A model generated the notes under the pieces. It was given only the letters and a program-made list of their open reading frames with translations, did no database searches and was not told the origin of the DNA. Shown in pieces: positions 43,057 to 53,343 of a stretch of DNA of 64,000 nt (position 1 is its first letter; each line of letters begins with the position of its first letter). This DNA is from Flavobacterium sp. KACC 22763 (GTDB lineage: Bacteria; Bacteroidota; Bacteroidia; Flavobacteriales; Flavobacteriaceae): assembly GCF_028736155.1 (NCBI RefSeq), contig NZ_CP117879.1, positions 992,001 to 1,056,000 of the forward strand, read 5' to 3'. The position numbers and the translations under genes are program-made.

Positions 43057-44268
43057 TTAGTTTACAATTGCCTGAATTTCTTTTCGTTCCGACTGAAGAA
43101 GACTTGCAATAGCAATAACACAGCTAAATGCCCCAAAAAAGTAGATGGATTGGTAACTGAACCATCCCGCAATTAGACCTGCCGTTGGCCCCGCAATTCC
43201 TAACGAAAGATCAAAAAATGCCGCATAAGCGCCTAAAGCTGTTCCTCTCATTTGCGGTGTTATTTTCTGGATAGCCAATACGCCTAAAGATGGAAAAACA
43301 AGCGAAAACCCAATTCCGGTAAGAGCGCATCCTAAAATAGCTGTCCAGCCGTTAGTGGATAAACCTATGCATAACTGTCCAGCAATTTCAATCAAAAAGG
43401 AAATCATAGCGACTTTAAACCCGCCAAAACGATCTGGATAAGAAGAGAAAAACACGCGGGTCAAAATATAAGAACCCCCAAAAAAAAGAAATCCAAGAGA
43501 AGCTCCATCCCAATTTTTCTGACTGAACAATAAAGCGATAAATGATGCAATGCAGGCAAAAGCAATAGAAGAGAAGGCGAGTGCAATTCCTTGCGGAAAC
43601 ACTTTTCCGATTACTTTATAAAAAGGAGTTCTTAAATGTCCTTTGTGCACAGGAACTATTGGCAATCCTTTGGAAGCTGTCCAGCTTATAAATGCCAGAA
43701 CTAGAATTGAAGAAAAGGCAAACGTACTTCCAAATTGGACAATCCACAGGCTGAAAGGTGCACCAATTGCGATTCCGGCATACATGGCGATTCCGTTCCA
43801 AGTCATTACTTTACCCGAATTCTGCTGTCCTAAAAGTCCAATTCCCCAAGTTAGCATTCCTGTTACCAGAAAACTTTCAGCTATTCCGTGAACGATTCTG
43901 GACAATAGCAATAATGAAAGCGATAATAAAGGAATTGAAACTGCAGAACAAGCGCACATATATAAAACACCCGCTAATAGAACCAGCAAAATGCCTCGTG
44001 TTGTACTGATTTTTGAACCTAAAACATCAGTTGTCTTTCCTGCATAAGCGCGTGTGAGCAGTGTTGCCAATGCCTGTAAACCAATAACTAAGCCAACGGC
44101 AAGATTGCCAAATCCTAATTCTTGTTTTATAAATTTTGGCAGTATGCCTAGAGAAATGCCGATTGTGGTATAAACTGCCAAAACCGTTATCACAATAGGA
44201 ATTAAAAGTTTGGTATTCGATTCAGAGTTTAATTTTGGAGTACTGTTTGTAGTGGTACTTTCTGTCAT
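43057..44268 (-). CDS. MFS transporter (YfcJ/YhhS-like)
   Basis: 403 residues and 12 predicted transmembrane helices. LAVGLVIGLQALATLLTRAYAGKTTDVLGSKISTTRG contains the MFS loop 2-3 motif (TRxYAGxxxDxxGxK) and a second copy is present after helix 8 (LTRVFFSSYPDRFGGFKVA). The YfcJ/YhhS group of MFS proteins in Proteobacteria exports small metabolites. The start lies 57 bases from the AraC gene upstream, and its stop is 15 bases from the SIP gene. In this setting it may move a siderophore or xenosiderophore, but direction is unproven. Confidence 0.88.
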   Translation of the reverse strand: MTESTTTNSTPKLNSESNTKLLIPIVITVLAVYTTIGISLGILPKFIKQELGFGNLAVGLVIGLQALATLLTRAYAGKTTDVLGSKISTTRGILLVLLAGVLYMCACSAVSIPLLSLSLLLLSRIVHGIAESFLVTGMLTWGIGLLGQQNSGKVMTWNGIAMYAGIAIGAPFSLWIVQFGSTFAFSSILVLAFISWTASKGLPIVPVHKGHLRTPFYKVIGKVFPQGIALAFSSIAFACIASFIALLFSQKNWDGASLGFLFFGGSYILTRVFFSSYPDRFGGFKVAMISFLIEIAGQLCIGLSTNGWTAILGCALTGIGFSLVFPSLGVLAIQKITPQMRGTALGAYAAFFDLSLGIAGPTAGLIAGWFSYQSIYFFGAFSCVIAIASLLQSERKEIQAIVN

Positions 44269-44325
44269 AATTTTACTTTGTATATTAATAATTTTACAAA
44301 GGCAAAATTATGCCTGCGCTACCTT

Positions 44326-45195
44326 TTAATGGTTGTCTATAGCAAGGGTTTCGTTGGACAAATCATGGTTTTTTAATCTGAATTCAGATGCAGTCATTCC
44401 GATATTTTTTTTCATAAAACGCGAAAAATAAGCATGATCTTCATAACCCAATTCAAAAGCGATTTGTTTAATATCTAGTTCTGTATAATACAATAAACGT
44501 TTGGCTTCCAATGCAATGGTCTGCTGTATCCAATAACTTACAGTGAAACCTGTAACTTGTTTTACAATTTCATTTAAATACAATGGCGTTATATTTAATA
44601 AAGCAGCATAATCTTTAACCTGCTTGCATTCTTTAAATTTTGATTGCACAAGTTGTTTAAATGTATTTACGGCCTGATACTTTTGTCCGCCAATAAGTTC
44701 TTTAGCAGAATCTTCTTGTATAAGTGCTCCGATAAAAAATCCTAAAAAAGCATCAGCCAGCGAATATTCAGTTTGATCTTGAAAGAATTCTCTTTTTTGT
44801 TTTAGCAGATTTTCAAGTATCGGAATAACAGAAAAAATCAAATTATCAGACGTCAACTGTATTCCCTGTCTGCTGTTTAAATGCGTATTTAAGATTTGAG
44901 TATATTTCTCAGAAATCAAAAGTGAATCCATAAAAATATACCATCCTTTGCAATTGTTTTGATTGAGGTAAGAATGCACTTGTCCAGGCGCAACATAATA
45001 AGCGCAATGATTGGACATTGTAATGTGTTTAAAATCAAGTTCCAATTTAAAAATACCCTGAGTCAGCACAATAAACATATAATGGTCATCACGATGAGGC
45101 GCCTGCGCTTTCTCTGAAAATGCTCCAATCGGAATAATATCTATCCCAATGGTTTTCATTTCATCCCGATGTATTTCAATGTGATTTAGGCTCAT
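44326..45195 (-). CDS. AraC-family transcriptional regulator of the SIP operon
   Basis: 289 residues. The N-terminal cupin-like effector domain (HRDDHYMFIVLTQGIFKLELDFKHITMSNHCAYYVAPGQVHSY) is followed by a C-terminal double HTH: VKDYAALLNITPLYLNEIVKQVTGFTVSYWIQQTIALEAKRLLYYTELDIKQIAFELGYEDHAYFSRFMKK. This is the normal layout of AraC sensors for small molecules. It is first gene of the minus-strand operon with the MFS and SIP genes, so it likely controls them. ATG at 45159 (KTIGIDIIP) is an alternative start. Confidence 0.9.
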   Translation of the reverse strand: MSLNHIEIHRDEMKTIGIDIIPIGAFSEKAQAPHRDDHYMFIVLTQGIFKLELDFKHITMSNHCAYYVAPGQVHSYLNQNNCKGWYIFMDSLLISEKYTQILNTHLNSRQGIQLTSDNLIFSVIPILENLLKQKREFFQDQTEYSLADAFLGFFIGALIQEDSAKELIGGQKYQAVNTFKQLVQSKFKECKQVKDYAALLNITPLYLNEIVKQVTGFTVSYWIQQTIALEAKRLLYYTELDIKQIAFELGYEDHAYFSRFMKKNIGMTASEFRLKNHDLSNETLAIDNH

Positions 45196-45305
45196 TTTTT
45201 AGACTGAATTGTATTCAAAGGTAAAAGGAATTAGAAAAAGTTGTTCGTTATTTTACAATTTTTGCCTTATCTGAATAATTTCCTTTGTAAAAAAATATAT
45301 AAACC

Positions 45306-45758
45306 ATGAAAACAAAAATCATTTTAAGCACATTCATGATGCTTACTTTTTGGTGTAATGCCCAAACGACAGATCCTGCTTTAAAAGAGGTAAAAAAAGT
45401 TATTGAAGCCAGCAACAAAACGTTCTCCGATTTTACTAACAAGAACGACGGTTCTATTGTTGCAAGATATACGGATGATGCTTGTCTATTTCCGCCAAAT
45501 GGAGAACCAAAATGCGGAGCAAAACAAATTGATTCCTTTTTTAGAGGCGGACCTCAAGTGCATGTTGTATTCACAATTCAGCATCTTTATGGAGATGCAA
45601 AAACAGCCGTTACAGAAGAGAGTTTTTATGAAATGACTGATATGAATGGCAAAAAACTAGATGACGGAAAAGTAATTGTAATCTGGAAGAAAACCAAAGA
45701 CGGCTGGAAAATGCATCGTGATATGTTTAGCAGCAATCATCCTGCAAAACAAGGCTAA
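45306..45758 (+). CDS. exported SnoaL/DUF4440-type (NTF2-like) protein
   Basis: 150 residues. Signal peptide ending CNAQ, then a cone-like NTF2 fold: EVKKVIEASNKTFSDFTNKNDGSIVARYTDDACLFPPNGEPKCGAKQIDSFF, the typical 'YTDDA..FPPNGEP..G...I..F' pattern of SgcJ/DUF4440 proteins, ending with DDGKVIVIWKKTKDGWKMHRDMFSSN. Members act as isomerases, bind steroids or are non-catalytic. Its TAA stop overlaps the stop of the convergent AraC gene by 4 bases. The ATG follows AAACC, and the gene stands alone. Confidence 0.85.
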   Translation: MKTKIILSTFMMLTFWCNAQTTDPALKEVKKVIEASNKTFSDFTNKNDGSIVARYTDDACLFPPNGEPKCGAKQIDSFFRGGPQVHVVFTIQHLYGDAKTAVTEESFYEMTDMNGKKLDDGKVIVIWKKTKDGWKMHRDMFSSNHPAKQG

Positions 45759-46573
45759 AAACCAATGTTAACGGCCTGCTGTAAATCGGTGTCGTTTTTT
45801 AGCATCGAATTTCTAGATGCCGATGGTGTAATGCCGGTAAATTTCTTGAATTCTTTAATAAAATGAGCTTGATCATAATAGCCATTGTCGTAAGCTATAG
45901 TAGTCAATGATTCTGTCGTATTGAGCACTAAATCCAGACTTTTATTAAATCGGATTACAGAAGTAAATGCAGCAGGACTGATGCCAATATTAGACAGATA
46001 AAGTTTTTGGATATACCTTTCTGATAGGCCTGAATTGCGGGCAAGGAAAGGTAAATCCAATTGCTGATGATTGCGAAAAAGTTCCTGACTTAGATGCTGC
46101 ACTATTGAAACTTTCTTTAGACGAGTTTCATTCTTCTTTAATTTTTGAAGAAAATACGTTTCTAAAACACTTATTTTAGACAATAAATCGTCCTTTTCCA
46201 TAATCTGATCATACAAATCTCTGTTTTCTCCCAAAGCTACATCATACATATCGGTAGCATAATTGGTAAACTCTGATAATGGATCTGAAAAAAACAATGC
46301 ACTGGCATGCGGATAAATTCTTGCTATAAGTACAGATGTTCCTTTTGCTACAGAAAGACGTGTTGGAAGCGTGAGATGCCCTAGTAATTCTATTGCAGGA
46401 GTGTCTTTTTGTTTGCCGTTGATAATAGTAGCTGCAAATCCACCAGAAATATTTACAATCAAATCGACATATCCGCTAGGATAAAATACTTCATTGTTGA
46501 GATCTTTTTCAATTGTCACAACAGTGTAATTCTTGATAAAAGGCGCTAAACTGGCGGATGGCAAAATCTGCAT
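45755..46573 (-). CDS. AraC-family transcriptional regulator
   Basis: 272 residues. The N-terminal half (ASLAPFIKNYTVVTIEKDLNNEVFYPSGYVDLIVNISGG) matches the DUF6597-type ligand domain seen in Bacteroidota AraC proteins; the C-terminal half carries HTH_18 (PFLARNSGLSERYIQKLYLSNIGISPAAFTSVIRFNKSL, then TTIAYDNGYYDQAHFIKEFKKFTGITPSAS). It is convergent with the NTF2-like gene, with stop codons overlapping by 4 bases. Upstream (46574-46751) it shares a divergent control region with the NAD-dependent epimerase-like gene, which it may regulate. Confidence 0.88.
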   Translation of the reverse strand: MQILPSASLAPFIKNYTVVTIEKDLNNEVFYPSGYVDLIVNISGGFAATIINGKQKDTPAIELLGHLTLPTRLSVAKGTSVLIARIYPHASALFFSDPLSEFTNYATDMYDVALGENRDLYDQIMEKDDLLSKISVLETYFLQKLKKNETRLKKVSIVQHLSQELFRNHQQLDLPFLARNSGLSERYIQKLYLSNIGISPAAFTSVIRFNKSLDLVLNTTESLTTIAYDNGYYDQAHFIKEFKKFTGITPSASRNSMLKNDTDLQQAVNIGF

Positions 46574-46751
46574 ATCGTTTTTTGTTGTAATTTAGAAGTA
46601 AATTAACTGATTTATAGCAAGTTCTAAATTAGCAATAATTACAATATAAACGAACTAAAGTTTTGGAGATATTGTTACAATTTTCCATAATTTAGAAGCT
46701 TATAAGAAAACACAAAACGGATAACTGATTAATAGAAATAAGCGAAATAAT

Positions 46752-47672
46752 ATGCAGACAATATTAGGAGCAAACGGGCAGATTGGCGAAGAACTGGCGA
46801 GAGAACTAAAAAGAAATTATACTTCAGATATTCGACTTGTAAGTCGCAAAGCACAAAAAATAAATGATACAGATACTGTTTTTTCAGCAGATTTAGCTAT
46901 TAAAGAAAAAGCAATAGAAGCTGTTAAAGGCTCTGAAATCGCATATTTTACCTTAGGCCTTCCGATGGATTCTGATTTATGGGAAAAGCAATTTCTGCTC
47001 ATTTTAAGTAATGTTATCGAAGCCTGTAAAATCAACAAAACGAAACTGGTGTTTTTCGATAATACGTATATGTATCCGCAAGACGGCAGAGTTCTTACTG
47101 AAGAAACCGTTTTTGAGCCTGTTGGCAGAAAAGGAAAAGTCAGAAAAGAAATGGCTGAGATGGTTTTAAACGAAATAAAATCAGGTGGGTTAGAAGCAGT
47201 TATTTGCCGAGCACCAGAATTTTACGGCCCAGCCAAAACGCAGAGTATTACCAATACTTTACTATTCAATGCTATTAAAGAAAACAAAAAACTCAAAGTG
47301 CCTTTGAGTGACACTAAAAAACGAAGCCTAATTTGGACTCCCGATGCAAGTCGTGCGACAGCGTTAATAGGCAATACACCAGATGCTTTTGGACAAACTT
47401 GGCATTTGCCTGTTGATGAAAGCCATATTAATTATAAAGAGTTTGTTGCTCTGGCTTCTGAAATATATGGGAAAGAGTTAAAATATTCTGTTATGCCAAA
47501 GTTTGTATTTAAAATAGGATCACTTTTCAATAAACAAGCAAAAGAATTACAAGAACTGCTTCCAAGATATGAGCATGATAATATTTTTGATGACTCAAAA
47601 TTTAGAAAGCGTTTTCCAGATTTCGTAGTAACAAATTATAAAAATGGAATTGAAGAGATTAAAAACGAATAG
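46752..47672 (+). CDS. NAD(P)-dependent epimerase/dehydratase-like protein (atypical SDR)
   Basis: 306 residues. The N-terminal GANGQIGEELA is the NAD(P)-binding GxxGxxG motif of extended or atypical SDR enzymes, lying nearly at the start, so the ATG at 46752 is well placed. The middle shows FFDNTYMYPQDG (a Tyr in the usual active-site strand but no clear YxxxK), then RAPEFYGP and SLIWTPDASRATALIGNTPDAFGQTWHLPVDE. This resembles NmrA/epimerase-type oxidoreductases with unknown substrate. It is divergent from the AraC regulator at 45755, and ends before a hairpin shared with a convergent hydrolase. Confidence 0.85.
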   Translation: MQTILGANGQIGEELARELKRNYTSDIRLVSRKAQKINDTDTVFSADLAIKEKAIEAVKGSEIAYFTLGLPMDSDLWEKQFLLILSNVIEACKINKTKLVFFDNTYMYPQDGRVLTEETVFEPVGRKGKVRKEMAEMVLNEIKSGGLEAVICRAPEFYGPAKTQSITNTLLFNAIKENKKLKVPLSDTKKRSLIWTPDASRATALIGNTPDAFGQTWHLPVDESHINYKEFVALASEIYGKELKYSVMPKFVFKIGSLFNKQAKELQELLPRYEHDNIFDDSKFRKRFPDFVVTNYKNGIEEIKNE

Positions 47673-47682
47673 TATAAACAAA

Positions 47683-47712
47683 AAGTCCTCTATCAATAAA
47701 GATACAGGACTT
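47683..47712. terminator. hairpin terminator between convergent genes
   Basis: AAGTCCTCTATC (47683-47694) and GATACAGGACTT (47701-47712) form a 12-base stem (one mismatch) with a 6-base loop. It lies between the stops of the epimerase-like and alpha/beta hydrolase genes. Confidence 0.7.
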
Positions 47713-47728
47713 CCGATTTACAATTTTT

Positions 47729-48499
47729 TTATAGGTTTTCGTACCAATTTAAAATATAATCAGCTACACTTTCCCAGCCAGGTTCTCCACAAATAAAATG
47801 GCTTTTGCCATCAAATATTTTAAGATCTACACGTCCTGCATTTTCTTTGTATCTGCTGGCAATTGTTTCTGTTAAGCTAGGAGGAAAAATATGATCACTG
47901 CCACCGCCAACAAATAGAATTGGTTCATGCGGTTTTTTGAAATCAATATTAGAAAATGAATTTAAAACCAATTCGCGGCTTACCTTATAACTTTCTGGTA
48001 CAGCAAATTTCTCAAAAGCAATACTTTTTTGTGCTTCAGGAATGGTATTAAAAAAGGCATAATCGTACCATTTTCGACTTCCCATAAAATATTTAGCCGA
48101 AGAGAAAAAGCCAAAAGCTGGAATTACCGTTTTTAAAGTTTGAAATGGTGGAAACACATTTTTTGGAGGCGCACCATCAATACTTACTCCAGCCGCTGCT
48201 TTGCTCAATTCGACCAATTTTAATGTAGCCATACCAGCCATCGAATGTCCAATTATCAAAGGCTTTTCTGGTAAAGTGTCTATTAATTTACTGATATTAT
48301 TGACAATATCTATAAATCCGGTTTTAGTTAAATCTGGATGAACTTTTGCTCTTAAATCGGCAGGATTTCCATCGTGTCCAGGATTTGCGGGAGCATAAAC
48401 AGTATAGCCTTTCTGCTCATAGTACTTTTTCCAATCGGCCCAAGTTTTGTCATTGACAAAATTTCCGTGAATAAGCACAATCGTTTTTGATTTTGACAT
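47729..48499 (-). CDS. alpha/beta hydrolase, sigma-54-type promoter
   Basis: 256 residues, single alpha/beta hydrolase domain with no signal peptide. TIVLIHGNFVNDKTWADW is the oxyanion strand-loop, IIGHSMAGM the nucleophile elbow (S86), ILFVGGGSDHIFPPSL the acid strand (D), and GKSHFICGEPGW the base His. It resembles the lipase/EstA-like group acting on small esters. A paralogue is at 53520-54308; the two share DKTWADWKKYYEQKGYTVYAP-type blocks and flank the TPR kinase/sigma-54 regulator pair. A TGG-N8-TTGT promoter lies 82 bases upstream and an enhancer-like element about 155 bases upstream. Confidence 0.85.
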   Translation of the reverse strand: MSKSKTIVLIHGNFVNDKTWADWKKYYEQKGYTVYAPANPGHDGNPADLRAKVHPDLTKTGFIDIVNNISKLIDTLPEKPLIIGHSMAGMATLKLVELSKAAAGVSIDGAPPKNVFPPFQTLKTVIPAFGFFSSAKYFMGSRKWYDYAFFNTIPEAQKSIAFEKFAVPESYKVSRELVLNSFSNIDFKKPHEPILFVGGGSDHIFPPSLTETIASRYKENAGRVDLKIFDGKSHFICGEPGWESVADYILNWYENL

Positions 48500-48580
48500 G
48501 ATTTTATTTGATTTATGTTAGAATCTCTTTGAAAATTTCTCTTTTGGAATTTTTTAAAAAATTAACCTTCCCTCAAAAAA

Positions 48581-48595
48581 ACAATTTATATGCCA
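48581..48595 (-). promoter_or_regulatory. sigma-54-like promoter (-24/-12)
   Basis: Minus-strand TGGCATATAAATTGT fits the -24/-12 form TGGCAyr-N4-TTGC except for the last base, with GG-to-G spacing as expected. It lies 82 bases upstream of the hydrolase start. TTTTTTTGAGGG follows immediately. The companion site at 54521-54535 has the same TGG-N8-TTGT form. Confidence 0.6.
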
Positions 48596-48652
48596 CGCCA
48601 AAGTATGGTTTAGTAATAAGGTTTTTTAGTGCAACTTGTTGATTTGTAAGTG

Positions 48653-48667
48653 TTATATATCGCTAAA
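48653..48667. promoter_or_regulatory. putative enhancer element TTATATATCGCTAAA
   Basis: Identical but for one base (C or T) to TTATATATCGTTAAA at 54425-54439. It lies 57 bases upstream of the sigma-54-like promoter at 48581 and 42 bases outside the TPR-kinase gene end. A weaker relative, ATTTCGCTATA, follows at 48686-48696. Placement suits an activator site for the sigma-54 regulator encoded at 51353. Confidence 0.5.
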
Positions 48668-48709
48668 TAAATTTAGATTAGTGAGATTTCGCTATAAAGC
48701 AATTTAAAA

Positions 48710-51145
48710 TTATCTTCTTTTGTCATTGATTGGAAACTCTTTTGAAAATTCAATTTTAAGAATCGTTCCGTTATTGTTTTCCATAGAAAAAGTCGCATCC
48801 AAGTCATCACTTAAACCTTTTATAAGGCTCAAACCAAATGAATTGATTTTCTTATCCCTGATAATCGCATCAAAACCAACTCCGTTATCGGCAATAGTCA
48901 GCAGATATTTGTTTTCAGATGTAGCTTGCAATGTCACGTAAATCATTCCAGTTCGATTGTCTGGAAAAGCATATTTTATGGAATTGGTAATGGATTCGTT
49001 TAGAATAAGTCCAAGAGGAACTGCTTGTGCAACGTCTAATTCTAATGGCTCGATTTTGAGTTCAAAACGAACACGCTGTCCTAAAGAGAAAGATTCTTTT
49101 AAATATTCGACCAATTCTTTGATATAATTCGGCATATTAATCGTAGAAATATTCTCCGAATTATATAATTTCTGATGAATCAAGGACATCGAATGAATAC
49201 GATGCTGACTGTTTTTAATAGCCGACAATGCCATATCATTTTCCAAATAAGCCGATTGCGAATTAAGTAGACTAATTACAGTCTGAAGATTATTTTTTAC
49301 TCGATGATGAATTTCTTTCAAAAGCCACTCTTTTTCATCAAGCAAATGTCTCAGATTGATATTTTTCTGGTTGATTTCCTTTTCTTTCAGTTCAAGTTCG
49401 GCATTAGTTCTCTGTTTTAAACGATATCGATTGTACAGTAAGACAATTAAAAGGGCCAATAAAACCAAACTAGAAATGGAAACTGTATTTAATAATTTTG
49501 ATTTTTTTAAGGCTGTTTCCTGTAAATTAGTTTCGTTGTCTAAAAGTTCGATTTTCTGTTCTTTATTTTCTGTTTCATATTGTATTCTAAGTTCTTCAAT
49601 CTGTTTGTTTTTTGCATAATCCAAAAGTGAATCGCTCATTTTTTTATACAATTTATGATGCTCTAATGCCAATCTAAAATCGCCATTTAAAGAATCTAAT
49701 TTATATAGAGACATCTGAAGCGCTTCTGAATTATATTTCTGGTTGTATTTTTTTGAAGCAGCTTCAATCTTATCGATATACAGTTTTGTTTTCTGTAGGT
49801 TTTTTCGATTTGCGAAAAACAACGCAATAGAGGAATAGGTGTTGCATACATCTCGATATGTTTGCTGTGAATCTAAGCCATCGGCATCTTCTCCGGCTTT
49901 TATAAAATACTTTTCTGCTGTTCTATAATTTTTAATTCGCCAATAACAATTGGCATAACCAAAATTCATAAGCATATTATCAAACTTGTTTGGAGGCGGA
50001 TATTTGCTGGTTATTGAGTTCATATATTCAACAGCCTCTTTGTTTTTTCCTTTCATCGATAAGGCTGCTGTGGCTGTTATAAAACTTTTATACCAGCTAC
50101 CGCTATTATAGGAGTTTTGTCCGTATTTAATGCTTTTTTCAGCGGCCTTCATTGCATCGTCAATATGCCCCATGTTTAAATAAATTATTCCCAATCGCAT
50201 ATAAAAAATATCAGCAAAGGTGTAATCCTTTGTAGATTCCATGGTTTCAACACTTTTTAGAGCATAATAAAGAGCATTCTTCATATTGAATTGCACGCCC
50301 TCGATATAAGCAATCGTGGTTTCAATGTATTGCTGCTGTCTGAAACCAATTTTTCGCATATCTGCAGTGTTTTGATATAATATTTTCTTGGCATCATTTA
50401 TTTTTCCGTGCCAGAAATAGATGGTGCATATCCTTGCTTTTGTGATTATTCTTTTTTCTTCAAAGCCCAAGGTTTTGTATAAAGCTTCTGCTTCTTTTAG
50501 AGTTTTTTCTTTCTCGGGATCTAAATCGTGTAGATTTGTTGCCTGATAGAATAATGCATCAGCCAGCGCGGCTTTGTCATTTTGTTTTCGACACTCATTT
50601 ACTACTTGCGAAAAGCATTTTTTGCTTTCAGGATAATTGTTGATCTGGAAATAAAACTTTCCCAAAAGCATTAAACTCTGATGTTGCCATTTTTGAATTT
50701 TTAGCTTATTACTAATTTTTACAGCTTCGGTGATATAAAAATTTGCATTTTTAATGTCATCTGGTTTGGTAAAAGGTTTAAATAAATAAAAAATTCCCAA
50801 TTGCAGAGCTAGTTTTACTCTATCGACGTCTTTTGATTTGTGATAAAGTTTTTTAACAGCCTCAATATTTCCTTTTTCTATCAAATCATTTCCAATTAGA
50901 TAAGAGCCATCATTAAAGCCTTCATTGTAAGCTAAAGAAACTGGCAATTTGTAGGCTTTGCAGGCTAAAACCACAGCACTGTCTGCATCTATTGATCCTT
51001 GATTTGAATTGTATAAATAAGAAGAGCAGGTTTGTATTAATAAACGCTTCTTTTTTAAATCATAGCCTACTGTTGCGGGATGATTTTGCGCTTCAGAATT
51101 AAGGGTTATAAAGAAAAGCAGACAAAAAGTGTACAGTAGCTTCAT
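48710..51145 (-). CDS. TPR-containing HisKA_2 sensor histidine kinase
   Basis: 811 residues. An N-terminal signal peptide (ending NSEAQ) is followed by about 12 TPR-like helix pairs (residues about 90-500; e.g. IKNANFYITEAVKISNKL, FADIFYMRLGIIYLNMGHIDDAMKAAEKSIKYG), a coiled segment (510-550), one membrane helix (553-572) and the kinase. EIHHRVKNNLQTVISLLNSQ is the HisKA_2 phospho-acceptor motif (H613/H614), with the ATPase domain behind (NESITNSIKYAFPDNRTG, N; ADNGVGFDA, G). TPR domains outside the membrane read protein or peptide partners. It is divergent from the sigma-54 response regulator (207 bases between starts), its likely partner. Confidence 0.93.
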   Translation of the reverse strand: MKLLYTFCLLFFITLNSEAQNHPATVGYDLKKKRLLIQTCSSYLYNSNQGSIDADSAVVLACKAYKLPVSLAYNEGFNDGSYLIGNDLIEKGNIEAVKKLYHKSKDVDRVKLALQLGIFYLFKPFTKPDDIKNANFYITEAVKISNKLKIQKWQHQSLMLLGKFYFQINNYPESKKCFSQVVNECRKQNDKAALADALFYQATNLHDLDPEKEKTLKEAEALYKTLGFEEKRIITKARICTIYFWHGKINDAKKILYQNTADMRKIGFRQQQYIETTIAYIEGVQFNMKNALYYALKSVETMESTKDYTFADIFYMRLGIIYLNMGHIDDAMKAAEKSIKYGQNSYNSGSWYKSFITATAALSMKGKNKEAVEYMNSITSKYPPPNKFDNMLMNFGYANCYWRIKNYRTAEKYFIKAGEDADGLDSQQTYRDVCNTYSSIALFFANRKNLQKTKLYIDKIEAASKKYNQKYNSEALQMSLYKLDSLNGDFRLALEHHKLYKKMSDSLLDYAKNKQIEELRIQYETENKEQKIELLDNETNLQETALKKSKLLNTVSISSLVLLALLIVLLYNRYRLKQRTNAELELKEKEINQKNINLRHLLDEKEWLLKEIHHRVKNNLQTVISLLNSQSAYLENDMALSAIKNSQHRIHSMSLIHQKLYNSENISTINMPNYIKELVEYLKESFSLGQRVRFELKIEPLELDVAQAVPLGLILNESITNSIKYAFPDNRTGMIYVTLQATSENKYLLTIADNGVGFDAIIRDKKINSFGLSLIKGLSDDLDATFSMENNNGTILKIEFSKEFPINDKRR

Positions 51146-51352
51146 GGATTTATTTAGAATTAAATTTTAGTAAGTGTTTAATTAACAAATATAAAGAGAA
51201 ACAATTTGGTTTGGATTGCAAAATAACACGAAAATTATGGTAAAATGTGATTTTTATTTAGCTAAATTTGGAAATGCTTAATTTTAATTATGATAATTAA
51301 CTATTTTTGTATCAATTAATTAAGTGTAATGTAGGACAAAATTTACTCACTT

Positions 51353-53326
51353 ATGAAAAAGTCTGCCGATAACGGATATGAAGCTGCAATTTCAGCATTA
51401 AAAAAACGAATTTTAATTGTTGAAGATCAGTTTATTGAAGCACACGATTTACAGCTTATTCTTGAAAAAGCCAATTATGAAGTTACAGGAATTGCGAGAT
51501 CGGTAGAGCAGGCTTTAGAACAGATTGAGCTTGAAAAGCCTGATCTTGTTTTTTTGGATATCATGCTAAAAGGCAAGCGAGATGGTATAGAATTAGCACA
51601 TATTCTTAAAGAAAAACATGTCGGATTTATATTTATTTCGGCCAATTCCAGCAAAAGTGTTTTAGACGAAGCAAAAACCACACAGCCATACGGGTTTATT
51701 GTAAAACCGTTTAGAGCTCAAGATGTTCTCACAACTCTTGAAATCGCTTTTTATCGTCAGCAATATAGTTTAGAAAGCCAGTTGAGACAGCAATTTCAGC
51801 TTCAGAAATCAATTTCAGAAATTATAAATTCAAATGTAAAGAAAGAAGAAGCTTTATTGGCTTTTGCAAAAGCGGTTCAGACTTTTATTCCTTTTGATTA
51901 TTTAGAAACGGGTTTTGTAACCACGACACATTATGATAATCTCGGCATTGTCCGTAGAAATATAGATCAGTATCAGATTATTAACCTGCAGAAACTTACT
52001 CAGATAACAGAATTGTCTGAGAAAGAAATAAATGAAACCTACAAGAAATCTAAAACAGATAAAGAACCTATTATTTATAGTGCGGAAACACTGATAAACA
52101 ATCTTCAGGAAGCTCCGATGAAAGCTTTGATTGCGCATAATTTTGGAATAAAATCGTATTTGGTTTTTCCACTTTTGATTTCTGAAATCCAGCGCTATCA
52201 TTTTACTTTTTACAGTCGTAACCTGAATGTGTATTCTCCGGAGCATTTACGCATTTTGAATTCGCTAGAACCTATTTTCTGCCAGTTTATAGCAAAAATC
52301 TATTCGAAAGAAGATTTAAATCTGCCACAGAAAAAAATTGAAATAAAAAACGCTAAACCTGTTAATACCGAAGAAGATTTCGGTGGCATTATTGGCAATA
52401 GTTCCCAAATGAACTCTGTGTTTAATTATATCCGAAAAGTAGCGCCTTCAGATACTTCGGTTTTGGTTCTTGGCGAAAGTGGGACAGGAAAAGAAAAAAT
52501 CGCCCAAAGCATTCATGCTTTATCACCAAGAAAAGAGAAGCCTCTGGTTATTATCAACTGTGGTGCAATTCCTGAAAATCTTGCAGAATCGCTTCTTTTT
52601 GGACATGAAAAAGGGGCTTTTACAGGGGCATTGGATAAACGTATCGGTAAGTTTGAATTGGCCGATGGCGGGACTATTTTTCTGGACGAAGTAGGAGAGA
52701 TGTCTCTTGAACTTCAGGTAAAATTGTTGCGTGTTTTGCAGGAAAGAGAAATTGAGCGCGTCGGCGGTAGTTCTCCTATGAAAGTTGATGTTAGAATCAT
52801 CGCGGCAACCAACAAAAATCTTGAAGAAGAAGTGGCAGCAGGAAGGTTTAGAATGGATTTGTATTATCGTCTGCACGTTTTTCCGATTATGGTTCCGCCA
52901 TTAAAAAAGAGAAAAGAAGACATTCCCGATTTAGCCAATCATTTTATTGGGGTTTACAGTGATAAAATGGGCAGAAAAGCGCCAATTCTTTCTGATGCCG
53001 CTTTGCAGCAGATTATGAATTATAATTGGCCAGGAAATATACGTGAACTGGAACATGTTATGCAGCGTGCTATTTTGCTTACAGAAGGAAATACGATTAA
53101 AGAAATTGAGCTTTCGATGTCTTCAAAAATGCATCCTGAACAGCCAGCAGAATCATTTTCGATAAAAACGATATTAGAAAACGAAAGAGATTATATTCTT
53201 TACATTCTTAAAAAATGCAACGGAAAGATTTCTGGAGCTGGAGGCGCGGCCGAAATTTTAGATATTCATCCTTCTACCTTGAATTCTAAAATTAAAAAGC
53301 TAGAAATTAAGAAAGGGATTATTTAA
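51353..53326 (+). CDS. sigma-54-dependent response regulator (REC-GAF-AAA-Fis)
   Basis: 657 residues. A short N-terminal extension precedes a receiver domain (about 18-135; D69 in [15 protein letters not shown]118 in FIVKPF). A GAF-like segment (about 155-315) follows, then an AAA+ domain with Walker [13 protein letters not shown] (374-385), the sigma-54-contacting GAFTGA (421-426), Walker B TIFLDE (441-446) and the arginine-finger region [11 protein letters not shown] Fis-type HTH closes it ([18 protein letters not shown]). It is divergent from the TPR kinase gene and should activate promoters with -24/-12 sites. No rpoN gene lies in the window, so sigma-54 must be encoded elsewhere. Confidence 0.95.
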   Translation: MKKSADNGYEAAISALKKRILIVEDQFIEAHDLQLILEKANYEVTGIARSVEQALEQIELEKPDLVFLDIMLKGKRDGIELAHILKEKHVGFIFISANSSKSVLDEAKTTQPYGFIVKPFRAQDVLTTLEIAFYRQQYSLESQLRQQFQLQKSISEIINSNVKKEEALLAFAKAVQTFIPFDYLETGFVTTTHYDNLGIVRRNIDQYQIINLQKLTQITELSEKEINETYKKSKTDKEPIIYSAETLINNLQEAPMKALIAHNFGIKSYLVFPLLISEIQRYHFTFYSRNLNVYSPEHLRILNSLEPIFCQFIAKIYSKEDLNLPQKKIEIKNAKPVNTEEDFGGIIGNSSQMNSVFNYIRKVAPSDTSVLVLGESGTGKEKIAQSIHALSPRKEKPLVIINCGAIPENLAESLLFGHEKGAFTGALDKRIGKFELADGGTIFLDEVGEMSLELQVKLLRVLQEREIERVGGSSPMKVDVRIIAATNKNLEEEVAAGRFRMDLYYRLHVFPIMVPPLKKRKEDIPDLANHFIGVYSDKMGRKAPILSDAALQQIMNYNWPGNIRELEHVMQRAILLTEGNTIKEIELSMSSKMHPEQPAESFSIKTILENERDYILYILKKCNGKISGAGGAAEILDIHPSTLNSKIKKLEIKKGII

Positions 53327-53343
53327 ACCTTATCTCAAAAAAT

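Noticed and set aside
43616..44009. Open frames on the other strand of the MFS transporter gene
   Set aside because: They are shadows of a well-supported 12-helix MFS gene and have no motifs of their own.
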